DNA of 64,000 nt from Clostridiales bacterium (GTDB lineage: Bacteria; Bacillota; Clostridia; Saccharofermentanales; Saccharofermentanaceae): assembly GCA_017551625.1 (NCBI GenBank), contig JAFZLF010000050.1, positions 1 to 64,000 on the forward strand, written 5' to 3'. The position numbers and the translations under genes are program-made. Shown in pieces: positions 1-7,206 of this stretch (position 1 is its first letter; the number at the start of each line of letters is the position of its first letter). The notes under the pieces were generated by a model, which saw nothing but the letters and a program-made list of their open reading frames with translations, was not told where the DNA came from and made no database searches.

Positions 1-219
1 AAGGAACTGTGCCTTCGGTACGATCACCAGAAGCGCATCGAGGTGGAAAAGAATGACGGCGAAGTTCTCTCGCTGGAGGTCGATGAAGGCAATGTCGAGA
101 CGACGGCAGGAAGGATCGCGGAGATCCTGCGAAGCGGAGATTTTCGGACGATCCACTCGAAGGAACCGAATCTGGAGACGGTCTTTATGGAACTGACGGG
201 AAGGAAACTGGAAGTCTGA
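1..219 (+). CDS. ABC transporter ATP-binding protein, C-terminal end only
   Basis: An open frame runs from the first base to a TGA at 217-219, so the gene begins outside the window. The 72 visible residues end in NLETVFMELTGRKL, the typical C-terminal tail of drug/ABC-2 type exporter ATPases, where a small beta-rich regulatory region follows the nucleotide-binding core. Walker A, signature and Walker B motifs would lie upstream and cannot be seen. The gene is followed after 40 bases by an ABC-2 type permease on the same strand, so the two probably form one exporter that couples ATP hydrolysis to substrate movement across the membrane. The substrate is unknown; drug, peptide or lipid are all possible. 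The assignment rests on the tail motif and on the neighbour. Confidence 0.8.
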   Translation, partial: KELCLRYDHQKRIEVEKNDGEVLSLEVDEGNVETTAGRIAEILRSGDFRTIHSKEPNLETVFMELTGRKLEV

Positions 220-259
220 GTCGCGATGCACGAACAACAAGCGGAAAAGGAGAAAACAA

Positions 260-958
260 ATGAGAGAAGCAACAGCGATCTTTAGAAAACAGATATTGGA
301 TACGAGAAAGAACAGGGCGGTGCTGATCCAGTTCATCATGTTCCCGATCATGACGATCGTGATGAGCAATGCGATCAAAGTGGACGATATGCCGGAGTTT
401 TTCTACCTCAAACTCTTCAGCATCATGTACATGGCGATGGCGCCGATCGTGTCTATGAGCGCCATCATTTCCGAGGAGAAAGAGAAGGGGACGCTTCGGG
501 CACTTATGATGAGTAATGTAAGCCCGATGTCCTATCTTCTCGGCGTGGGCGTATACGATTTCCTCTGCTGCCTGATCGGCACGATGCTTATGAGCAAGTC
601 CTGCGGTCTGGACGATGGACCGTGGTGGAACTACATGTGTGTGATCATGTCCGGCCTTCTGATCTCCATAGTACTCGGCGCGGCGATCGGGGTCCTGGCG
701 AAGGATCAGATGGCAGCAACGAGTCTGGCGGTGCCGGTGATGTGCATCTTTACCTTCCTTCCCATGATGGCGCAGTTCAACGATACGATCGCGAAGGTGG
801 CGAAGTTCATCTACACGCAGCAGCTGTATCTTGCGCTCAATGACATAAATAATGTTAAGATAGTTACAGAAGGACTGATCATCATCGTAGTGAATGCCTT
901 GCTGGTATTGGGGTTCTTCATCATTGCTTTTCGAAAGGAAGGACTGACCGCAGAGTAA
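260..958 (+). CDS. ABC-2 type transporter permease
   Basis: A 232-residue polytopic membrane protein with about six hydrophobic segments (near residues 20-40, 50-70, 93-110, 127-147, 155-171 and 207-225). After the second segment lies EEKEKGTLRALMMSNVSP, the conserved E-x-G-T-L-x-x-L motif of ABC-2 permeases that couples the membrane domain to the ATPase. The ATG is preceded by a good ribosome site (GGAG at 249-252). It directly follows the ATPase fragment at the window start, so the two should be one exporter. It is shorter than many ABC-2 permeases (250-400 residues) because the long extracellular loop after helix 1 is missing, which is usual for the small subtype. The LytTR/DUF3021 genes just downstream may regulate or accompany it. 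Substrate unknown. Confidence 0.9.
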   Translation: MREATAIFRKQILDTRKNRAVLIQFIMFPIMTIVMSNAIKVDDMPEFFYLKLFSIMYMAMAPIVSMSAIISEEKEKGTLRALMMSNVSPMSYLLGVGVYDFLCCLIGTMLMSKSCGLDDGPWWNYMCVIMSGLLISIVLGAAIGVLAKDQMAATSLAVPVMCIFTFLPMMAQFNDTIAKVAKFIYTQQLYLALNDINNVKIVTEGLIIIVVNALLVLGFFIIAFRKEGLTAE

Positions 959-1011
959 CCGTTGCTGTGGAAAAGGGTGCGGAAAGGATCCGCATCACGG
1001 GATAAATAGAA

Positions 1012-1452
1012 GTGAAGATTTCGATCAACATTAATCCGGAGAATCCGGAAACCGAGATCAGTGTGACCTGCCCTGCGCTCACGCCGGAGGTGGAGAAGCT
1101 TATTTCCATGGTGCGCGTCATGGACAGTAAGCTTACGGTCAAAAAAGGCAGCGAAGTCTTCCTTCTGGATATCGGCGAGATCCTGTATCTCGAAGCGATG
1201 GAAAGAAAATGTTTCGTGTACACGGATGGTGCCGTGTATGAATCGGATGCGAAATTGTATGAGCTCGAGCAGCAGCTTGCTGCCTCGGGCTTTTTCCGTG
1301 TGAGTAAATCCACACTTCTTCAGCTGAAGCATATCAAGTCCCTGCGGGCGGATCTCAATCACAGGATCCGGATCACGATGACAAACGGGGAGCAGATCAT
1401 CGCTTCGAGGATGTATGCGGACGAGCTGCGTGAGCGGCTGGGACTGAAGTGA
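1012..1452 (+). CDS. LytTR-family DNA-binding regulator
   Basis: A 146-residue protein whose C-terminal two thirds (about residues 43-145) is a LytTR DNA-binding domain: an acidic/beta strand IGEILYLEAMERKCFVYT, then LEQQLAASGFFRVSKSTLLQLKHI, the signature F-x-R-x-H/S-K-S-x-L-x-N/Q-x-x-x-I. There is no receiver domain, so it is the short one-component type. Such proteins are commonly encoded next to a DUF3021 membrane protein, as here (gene at 1493), and the membrane partner is thought to control the regulator. The start is a GTG; no better ATG fits because the earlier stop codons confine the frame. The likely target is its own operon, including the upstream ABC genes; that is inferred from context only. 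Confidence 0.88.
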   Translation: MKISININPENPETEISVTCPALTPEVEKLISMVRVMDSKLTVKKGSEVFLLDIGEILYLEAMERKCFVYTDGAVYESDAKLYELEQQLAASGFFRVSKSTLLQLKHIKSLRADLNHRIRITMTNGEQIIASRMYADELRERLGLK

Positions 1453-1492
1453 GGGGAGCAACGTAGAGCTGGCGCACGAGAGGAAATGACGA

Positions 1493-1996
1493 ATGAGTAA
1501 GAAGATAGAAATCGTAGATAAGAAGAGTATGCAGGATTTCGCCCACTGTACCTGTCTGGCCTTTACCATGCAGACGATCGTGGCAGTCTTTGTGATGTAT
1601 ATCACAGCCTCTGATGTTGCAGCGGAGCAAGGCCGGATCAGTTCCATCTATGCGACACCGGGATATCTTTCGAAGGAGACACTTCTGCAGTTCTTCGTCG
1701 TGGCACTGCTGACGGCCGTATTCCGTCATATCTTCATGTCGGACCGGGTGCTCCACATCCCGTCGATCGCGCTTCGTATCACGCTGATGTTCATGGCCGA
1801 GATCATCATGCTTGCTGTCGTTGTCGTGGTTTGCAAATGGTTTCACTCCGTCTCTCCGGCTCACTGGATCGGATTCGTGATCGGGGCGCTGCCGTGCCTG
1901 ATCGTCGGAATCATCACGGCATTTAAGACCGAGATGCGCGAGAACGAAGAAATGAACGCCGCCCTTCGCAAGAAGCAGGAAGAGGAAAATAAGTGA
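1493..1996 (+). CDS. DUF3021 domain membrane protein
   Basis: A 167-residue protein with four hydrophobic segments (about residues 22-42, 60-80, 88-112 and 122-142) and a charged C-terminus rich in Glu and Lys. This topology, the length and the position right after a LytTR regulator match DUF3021 proteins, which pair with short LytTR regulators in Firmicutes. The family probably senses a membrane or export-related signal and restrains the partner; that role is inferred. The ATG has a purine-rich stretch (GAGAGGAAA) upstream. The stop codon at 1994-1996 overlaps the first bases of the long inverted repeat described separately, so the transcript would end inside that structure. Confidence 0.85.
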   Translation: MSKKIEIVDKKSMQDFAHCTCLAFTMQTIVAVFVMYITASDVAAEQGRISSIYATPGYLSKETLLQFFVVALLTAVFRHIFMSDRVLHIPSIALRITLMFMAEIIMLAVVVVVCKWFHSVSPAHWIGFVIGALPCLIVGIITAFKTEMRENEEMNAALRKKQEEENK

Positions 1997-2145
1997 TTTC
2001 GCTTTTGCGGAAAATCAGAAAGAGTGAATAGAAAGCGAAAGGGGAAACTTTCGACGGCGAGTTTTGCGAAGCAAACTGTTTGAAGCCGGAGAAACTTTCC
2101 CCTTTCGCTTCAATAAACCGGTCTGATTCTCCGCAAAAAGAAATC
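1995..2145. repeat. Giant nested hairpin containing copy A of a recurring core
   Basis: Three nested inverted repeats are visible. The outer arms are 1995-2018 and 2122-2145 (about 24 bases with a few mismatches). The middle arms are 2031-2052 and 2091-2111 (one internal mismatch and one bulge). Between them lies a core at 2053-2090 with CGGCGAGTTTTGC, a GAA loop and GCAAACTGTTTGAAGCCG. The same core, with different outer arms, occurs near 23918, 24243 and 62128. The element sits in the gap between the DUF3021 gene and the AraC gene. It could work as a terminator or processing signal, but no clean U-tract follows on the plus strand. Confidence 0.8.
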
Positions 2146-2190
2146 CTCACGTTGAGCAACCATTGGGGATGAGATGGTCAAAGCGTGAGG
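2145..2190. repeat. Second hairpin next to the giant inverted repeat
   Basis: CCTCACG at 2145-2151 pairs perfectly with CGTGAGG at 2184-2190, and ACCAT at 2159-2163 pairs with ATGGT at 2174-2178. It abuts the outer arm of the preceding hairpin. The rest of the gap, to 2325, is AT-rich and presumably holds the promoter of the AraC gene, but I could not pick a convincing pair of promoter hexamers. Confidence 0.6.
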
Positions 2191-2325
2191 ACGAGGATAA
2201 TAGTATAGTCACCCGATTTGATAAAATCATAGATGACACGTTTATTGTAGTGTACAAACCAGTGCTTTTCTATTAGAATAAACCTTGAAACTATAACAAT
2301 ATTTCGCGAAAAACGGACGGGTGAT

Positions 2326-3201
2326 ATGCTGGAAAATGAATTGAGATCAGGATTTGACGAAGTGGAATTTCCTGTGAAGATAAGAAGAGATAGGCTTTCC
2401 CTGTACCCGAACTTTGAGATCGGGAGCCACTGGCATGATGATGTCGAATTTCTGATTATCTTACTGGGAACGATGGTGTGCTGTATCAACGGCGAGTCGG
2501 TGACGCTTCGGGAGGGGGAAGGGATATTCATCAATTCGAGGCAGGTGCACGATCTGCGCTCGGAGCAGAGAACAGAGTGTGAGTTTGTTCTCGTGCGTTT
2601 TCATCCGGTGCTTCTGTGCGCGACGAAGGATATCGAGAACCGGTTCGTGCTGCCGGTCATCGAGAACAGCAGTTATCCGTTTCAGATCTTAAGACCCGAT
2701 AAAGTATGGGAAAGAAGTGTCATCGATGCCGTCCTTCGTGTATACTATATGCGGCATGAGACGACGCTGGAACTGGGCGCGCAAGGGCAGTTCTTCGTGC
2801 TCTGGGAGCAGCTCTTCCTTCATCTGGGAAGAGCGCCGGCGAAGGTGCGCGAGGCGTCCCCGCAGCTGACACAGCTGAAGAACATGATCTCCTTCATATC
2901 GGAGAATTATCACGGGCATATCACGCTCGACGATATCCGGATGGCGGGAAATGTCGGAAAGACCAGTTGCTGTCAGATCTTCCAGAAATATCTCAACCAG
3001 ACGCCGATCACATATCTGACGATGTTCCGGCTGCGTAAGGGAGCAGAGATGCTGGCGAAGACGGATATGCCGATCGTGGATATCTCGTATGAGGTCGGTT
3101 TTTCCGGCGCGAGTTATTTTGCCGAGGCATTTAAGAAACATGTCGGCGAGATGCCGAGTGAGTTCCGCAAGAAGCACCGTCGGAGCGAGGAGAGAAAATG
3201 A
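2326..3201 (+). CDS. AraC family transcriptional regulator with cupin sensor
   Basis: A 291-residue protein. The N-terminal part (about 20-120) is a cupin-like sensor: H-W-H-D-D-V-E-F near residue 35 and a following G-E-G-I-F-I-N pattern are typical of the AraC ligand-binding barrel. The C-terminal 100 residues carry two helix-turn-helix motifs; the second contains DISYEVGFSGASYFAEAFKK and the closing P-S-E-F-R-K-K, the AraC hallmark. Such proteins usually sense a sugar or small organic ligand and activate nearby genes. The stop overlaps the next gene by ATGA, so it is translationally coupled to the DUF6472 gene and the ABC exporter that follow. Those are therefore possible targets; this is inference. 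Confidence 0.92.
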   Translation: MLENELRSGFDEVEFPVKIRRDRLSLYPNFEIGSHWHDDVEFLIILLGTMVCCINGESVTLREGEGIFINSRQVHDLRSEQRTECEFVLVRFHPVLLCATKDIENRFVLPVIENSSYPFQILRPDKVWERSVIDAVLRVYYMRHETTLELGAQGQFFVLWEQLFLHLGRAPAKVREASPQLTQLKNMISFISENYHGHITLDDIRMAGNVGKTSCCQIFQKYLNQTPITYLTMFRLRKGAEMLAKTDMPIVDISYEVGFSGASYFAEAFKKHVGEMPSEFRKKHRRSEERK

Positions 3202-3371
3202 GCGATTGCGAAAGATGTTCGAATTATGTCTACGATGACGAGGCCGGAGCGTATTTCTGTGAAGCGCCGATCGATCAGGATGCATGGGAACGCATGCTCG
3301 AGGGCCGGAGAAAAGATTGTCCTTACTATATCGAGGACGGAGAATATAAGACGGTAAATAAGCAGATCTGA
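3198..3371 (+). CDS. DUF6472 small cysteine-rich protein
   Basis: A 57-residue reading frame that starts inside the stop of the AraC gene (ATGA overlap), with AGGAG of the upstream gene as ribosome site. The protein begins MSDCERCSNYVYDDEAGAYFC and ends with C-P-Y-Y-x-x-x-x-x-Y-K-x-V-x-K-Q. The spacing of four cysteines (C-x2-C-x-N-Y, then C, then C-P-Y) and the final YK-x-V-x-KQ match the small DUF6472 family of Clostridia. The cysteines may bind a metal ion, but no function is known. The ABC exporter begins 37 bases downstream, so all these genes are probably co-transcribed. It is short enough to be missed by length-filtered gene calling. Confidence 0.85.
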   Translation: MSDCERCSNYVYDDEAGAYFCEAPIDQDAWERMLEGRRKDCPYYIEDGEYKTVNKQI

Positions 3372-3408
3372 CGCGCGCGGGCAGCCGCGCCGGCGGAGAA
3401 AGGGCAGG

Positions 3409-5172
3409 ATGAGAAAGAAGTACAGAGAGATATTCCACGAGTTCCGTCCGTACCGGATGGAGTTTATCCTGGGACCGGCCGCGAAGCTTTTCGAGGCGAT
3501 CCTGGAACTGATCCTGCCGATCCTCATGGGAAAGATCGTGGATACCGGCTTCTCCTCGGAGAGCCGGGGATTCATCGTGCGCACGGCATGCCTCATGTTC
3601 GGCATGGCGGCGATGGGACTTTTGGCCGCGGTGGTCTGCCAGTACTGCGCGGCGCGGGCGTGCTCGGGCGTGGGCGCGAGGCTCCGTGACCGGCTCTTGA
3701 CGAAGGTCAATTCTCTGACCGTCGCGCAGCAGGAGCGCTGCGGTGTATCTTTCCTGAATGTGGCGATGACCTCGGATGTCAACCAGGTCTGCACGGGTGT
3801 GTCGATGTTTATCCGCCTAGTTTTCCGCGCGCCGTTTATCACGCTGGGCGGTATCGTCGCGGCGATCCTTCTGGATGCGCCGATGTCGGTCGTCATCGCG
3901 GTGGGATCGACGCTGTTCCTGATCACGCTTCTGTCGATCATCCGGGTGACTTTCCTTAGGTATAAGATCGTCCAGCAGAAACTCGACGATATCAGCCGAG
4001 TCGTCAATGAACGCCTCTCGGGTATCCGCGTGGTGAGGGCTTTCTCTCGTGAGAAGCACCATCAGGATCTGACCGATGAGGCAAGTGAAGTCTATGCGCA
4101 GGAGACGATCTCCGTCGCGCGGTACTCGGCGCTTCTGCGGCCGGTCACGATCCTCATCATGAACTCGGCCGTGGTCTTCGTCCTGTGGGTGGGCGGATAC
4201 CGGATCGATGGCGGCATCATCACGGCCGGCATGCTGCTGACATTTATAAACTACATTTTCAGTATATTTGACGAGCTGAATAAGCTCGGTAATCTCGTGG
4301 TCATTTTCTCGAGATCCTTTGTCTCGGCGGAGAGGATCGAGGGCGTGCTCGAGCTGGTGCCGGAAAGACGCGAGCCGGAGACAGGCGCGGAGGCGGAAGA
4401 CCACGACGATAAGGCGATCGTGAAGTGGAAGAATGTCTCGTTCTCGTACCTTACGGGCAAAGAAGACTCGGATGAATATTACGCGCTGAAGGATGTTTCC
4501 TTTGAACTCCGGAAAGGCGAGAAACTGGGCATCATCGGCACGACCGGTTCCGGAAAATCAACGATCATCGCGCTTCTGCTGCGGCTCTATGAGATCGATA
4601 AGGGGCACATCTATGTGGACGGCAGATCCATCGCGTCGCTCGATGACCGCACACTTCGCGAGAAGATGGCGCCGGTGTTCCAGACGACAGCGCTTTTTGA
4701 AGGGACGATCCGGGAGAACCTGAATCTAGGACGGAATGAGCCGCTCCCGGAGGAGGAACTGAAGGCCCGCTGCGAAGTGGCGCAGGCGTGGGATTTCATC
4801 TGCGAAAAGGGCGGTCCGGATGCGCGGGTCGAGCCGAAGGGCAGAAACTTCTCCGGCGGTCAGAGACAGCGTCTGTCGATCGCGAGGGCGCTCTGCACGG
4901 ACAGTGAGATATTGCTCCTCGATGACGCGACAGCAGCGCTCGATAAGGATACTTCCGCGAAGTTTTCGGCGGCGCTCGCCGAACATGCGAAGAAACATCA
5001 GAGGACCATCGTCGAGATCTCCTCGAAGATCAATGAGATCGCCGATTCCGACTGGATCATCGTGCTCGATAACGGTGCAGTGGTCGGTCAGGGCAAACAC
5101 GACGCGCTCCTTAAGGAGTGCGAGGCGTATTCGCGTATCGCGGCATCCCAGGAGATGGGAGGTGTGGAATAA
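3409..5172 (+). CDS. ABC exporter half-transporter, subunit with degenerate catalytic site
   Basis: A 587-residue ABC exporter: a six-helix membrane domain (about 1-310), then an ATPase domain with Walker A GTTGSGKST (about 377-385), signature FSGGQ (about 481) and Walker B LLLDD (about 504). Two features mark it as the non-catalytic half of a heterodimer: the catalytic glutamate after Walker B is Asp (LLLDD instead of LLLDE), and the switch histidine is absent (EISSKINEI near 535 where AHRLSTI is normal). Its signature is canonical, as needed to complete the partner's active site. The next gene overlaps its stop and supplies the complementary set of motifs. The family (BmrC/BmrD, TM287/288) exports drugs, lipids or peptides; the substrate here is unknown. 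Confidence 0.93.
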   Translation: MRKKYREIFHEFRPYRMEFILGPAAKLFEAILELILPILMGKIVDTGFSSESRGFIVRTACLMFGMAAMGLLAAVVCQYCAARACSGVGARLRDRLLTKVNSLTVAQQERCGVSFLNVAMTSDVNQVCTGVSMFIRLVFRAPFITLGGIVAAILLDAPMSVVIAVGSTLFLITLLSIIRVTFLRYKIVQQKLDDISRVVNERLSGIRVVRAFSREKHHQDLTDEASEVYAQETISVARYSALLRPVTILIMNSAVVFVLWVGGYRIDGGIITAGMLLTFINYIFSIFDELNKLGNLVVIFSRSFVSAERIEGVLELVPERREPETGAEAEDHDDKAIVKWKNVSFSYLTGKEDSDEYYALKDVSFELRKGEKLGIIGTTGSGKSTIIALLLRLYEIDKGHIYVDGRSIASLDDRTLREKMAPVFQTTALFEGTIRENLNLGRNEPLPEEELKARCEVAQAWDFICEKGGPDARVEPKGRNFSGGQRQRLSIARALCTDSEILLLDDATAALDKDTSAKFSAALAEHAKKHQRTIVEISSKINEIADSDWIIVLDNGAVVGQGKHDALLKECEAYSRIAASQEMGGVE

Positions 5173-6944
5173 TGGCCAAGGACTCGATGCTCAGTGGTAT
5201 GGGTAACCTCAATCCGGATGCGGCGAAGATGTCAGATGCCAAGACCCGCGTCTCTCTTAAGGACCTCACGGCGCTCCTGCGTTTCACGGGCACGTCGCGG
5301 TTCTCCATCGTCCTTCTCATCCTCGCGGCGGTGCTGAGTGGCGGCCTTCAGGTCGTGGCCCCGGCGTTCCTGGGCGCGACGATCGATAACATGGGCGAGG
5401 CCGGAGCAGTCGACCTTTCGTATCTCGGAAAGCGCGCGCTGATCCTTCTCGGGATGTATCTTCTCGCGGCGCTGTTTACGTGGGTCGTCAGTTATTTTGC
5501 CAATGTTGTCGCGGCGAAGACCGCTCTTGAAGTGCGAAAAGCACTGTCCCGGAAGCTCTCGCATCTGCCGGTTTCTTTCTACGACACCCACGCGCAGGGC
5601 GACACGGCGACGCACTTCATCAACGATGCGGACGCGATCTCCGAGGGCATGCTGCAGGGACTTCTGAATCTCTTCACCGTGCTCGTGACGATCCTCGGTA
5701 CGGTGGGCTTCATGGTCTATATCAGCTGGAAGATGACGCTTATCATCCTGCCGATGGCGGTGCTTATGATATGGTCGGCGACGACCATCGCAAAGAAGAC
5801 GACGAAGTACTTCAAGTCACAGCAGAATCTGGTCGGTTCGATCTCGGGCGATGTGGAGGAGAATCTCTACGGACGCCGTGAGATCAAGGCCTTCGGATGC
5901 GAGGACAAGTTCCTCGACGCTTTCCGCGAGAAGAACGAACAGCTCAATAAGTCGTCGGTCACGGCCCAGTTCGCATCGTCCCTTCCGAACCCGGTGACGC
6001 GATTCGTCGACAGTACGACGTATATCCTGATCGGTGCTCTGGGTGTGTGGTTCGGCGGGCTTTCTGTCGGAAACATCACGACATTTATCCTCTACTGGAA
6101 GAACTTCAGTAAGCCCATCAACGACCTGACGAATATCACGACGCAGGTCATGGCGGCGTTTGCTTCTCTGACGCGTGTCTTCTCGATTCTCGACCTTCCG
6201 GAGGAGAAGGATGAGGGCGCGGCAGGAACAGCTGTGGCGGGCAAAGAAACAGATGAAGCAGATGCGACGGGCAAACTAACAGCGGAAGCGGGCGAGGGAG
6301 AAGTGCTCTTTGAGCATGTGACTTTCGGGTATACTGCCGACAAGAAGATATTCGATGACTTTAGTCTCAGGGTAGAGCCGGGGCAGAAGGTCGCGATCAT
6401 CGGGCCGACGGGCTGCGGTAAGACCACGCTCATGAATCTTCTCATGCGGTTTTATGAGCCGGATGCGGGAAGGATCCTCATCGACGGCCGGGACATCCGG
6501 GAGATGCCGAGGTCGGAGCTGAGAAGAAGATTCGGCATGGTGCTTCAGGAGACGTGGCTTCTCGAGCGGTCGATCCGGGATAATATCGCGTACGGACGAC
6601 CGGAGGCAACGGATGAAGAGGTGATCGCGGCGGCGAAAGCGGCCAGAGCGCACGGCTTCATCAAGCGTCTGCCGGACGGGTACGATACGGTGCCGGGGAA
6701 GGATATCTCTCTTTCCGAGGGGCAGAAGCAGCTCCTGTGTATCGCGCGAGTTCTACTTATGGATCCGTCGCTTCTTATCCTCGACGAGGCCACGAGTGCG
6801 GTCGATACCCTGACCGAGAAACGTATCGTCGAAGCCTTCGATAACATGACGCGTGGGCGGACGGGATTCATCATCGCCCACCGCCTGTCCACCATTGCCG
6901 GCGCCGATCAGGTGATCAAACTCGGTCAGCCAAAACGAGGTTGA
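5172..6944 (+). CDS. ABC exporter half-transporter, catalytic subunit
   Basis: A 590-residue partner of the preceding gene. The ATG at 5172 overlaps the upstream TAA and has GGGAGG about ten bases upstream; an in-frame ATG 54 bases earlier lies inside the previous gene and is less likely. A longer N-terminal extension precedes the six-helix membrane domain. The ATPase domain has Walker A GPTGCGKTT (about 411), Walker B LLILDEATSAVD with the catalytic Glu (about 535) and the switch His in IIAHRLSTI (about 567). Its signature is LSEGQ rather than LSGGQ (about 514). So this subunit brings the catalytic Walker residues and its partner the intact signature, giving one hydrolysing site and one degenerate site. 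A short Ala/Glu-rich insert (about 350-375) links the domains. Substrate unknown. Confidence 0.93.
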   Translation: MAKDSMLSGMGNLNPDAAKMSDAKTRVSLKDLTALLRFTGTSRFSIVLLILAAVLSGGLQVVAPAFLGATIDNMGEAGAVDLSYLGKRALILLGMYLLAALFTWVVSYFANVVAAKTALEVRKALSRKLSHLPVSFYDTHAQGDTATHFINDADAISEGMLQGLLNLFTVLVTILGTVGFMVYISWKMTLIILPMAVLMIWSATTIAKKTTKYFKSQQNLVGSISGDVEENLYGRREIKAFGCEDKFLDAFREKNEQLNKSSVTAQFASSLPNPVTRFVDSTTYILIGALGVWFGGLSVGNITTFILYWKNFSKPINDLTNITTQVMAAFASLTRVFSILDLPEEKDEGAAGTAVAGKETDEADATGKLTAEAGEGEVLFEHVTFGYTADKKIFDDFSLRVEPGQKVAIIGPTGCGKTTLMNLLMRFYEPDAGRILIDGRDIREMPRSELRRRFGMVLQETWLLERSIRDNIAYGRPEATDEEVIAAAKAARAHGFIKRLPDGYDTVPGKDISLSEGQKQLLCIARVLLMDPSLLILDEATSAVDTLTEKRIVEAFDNMTRGRTGFIIAHRLSTIAGADQVIKLGQPKRG

Positions 6945-6974
6945 AACAGGCAGACCAGGCTTTTTTCCTATTTG

Positions 6975-7054
6975 TCAGAACAAGAAAAAACCTTCCCGAG
7001 CCTCCGCAGGGCGACGCCCGAGGACAGCGACAGGAAGGTTCTTTTCTGTTCTGA
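6975..7054. terminator. Long bidirectional hairpin after the ABC exporter
   Basis: TCAGAACA (6975-6982) pairs with TGTTCTGA (7047-7054), and AACCTTCC (6989-6996) with GGAAGGTT (7033-7040). Inside, CCTC, GGGC, GAC loop, GCCC and GAGG form a further hairpin. The A-rich 5' arm and T-rich 3' arm are consistent with intrinsic termination in either direction. Confidence 0.75.
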
Positions 7055-7094
7055 TAATATCAAAAAATCTGACTTCTTTTTTTCGTCTTTCGCC

Positions 7095-7123
7095 TTGTTT
7101 TGACACTCCGTTATGCATATAAT
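7095..7123 (+). promoter_or_regulatory. Probable sigma-A promoter of the oad operon
   Basis: TTGTTT (7095-7100), a 17-base spacer and a perfect TATAAT (7118-7123) lie about 85 bases before the oadA start codon. An overlapping TTGACA (7100-7105) is too close to TATAAT to act as its -35 box. Confidence 0.65.
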
Positions 7124-7139
7124 GTATACGGAAAAAGTT

Positions 7140-7160
7140 GGGTTTCTCACACCCTTTTTT
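7140..7160 (+). promoter_or_regulatory. Short start-site-proximal hairpin with T-run in the oad leader
   Basis: GGGT (7140-7143) pairs with ACCC (7151-7154) and is followed by six T (7155-7160), only some 15-30 bases after the expected transcription start. It resembles a very early attenuator or pause signal; a similar arrangement occurs in the rpoB leader. Confidence 0.4.
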
Positions 7161-7206
7161 CCCTGAGATTGTTTCAAATTTTAAGACATAAGGAGAGGCT
7201 CATCGT

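Noticed and set aside
2030..2111. Insertion sequence end or MITE at the giant inverted repeat
   Set aside because: No target-site duplication or transposase remnant was seen; arms differ between the four core copies. Not fully excluded, and listed as an alternative in the finding.
7100..7123. TTGACA as -35 box of the oad promoter
   Set aside because: It is only 12 bases from TATAAT, too close; TTGTTT at 7095 is correctly spaced.
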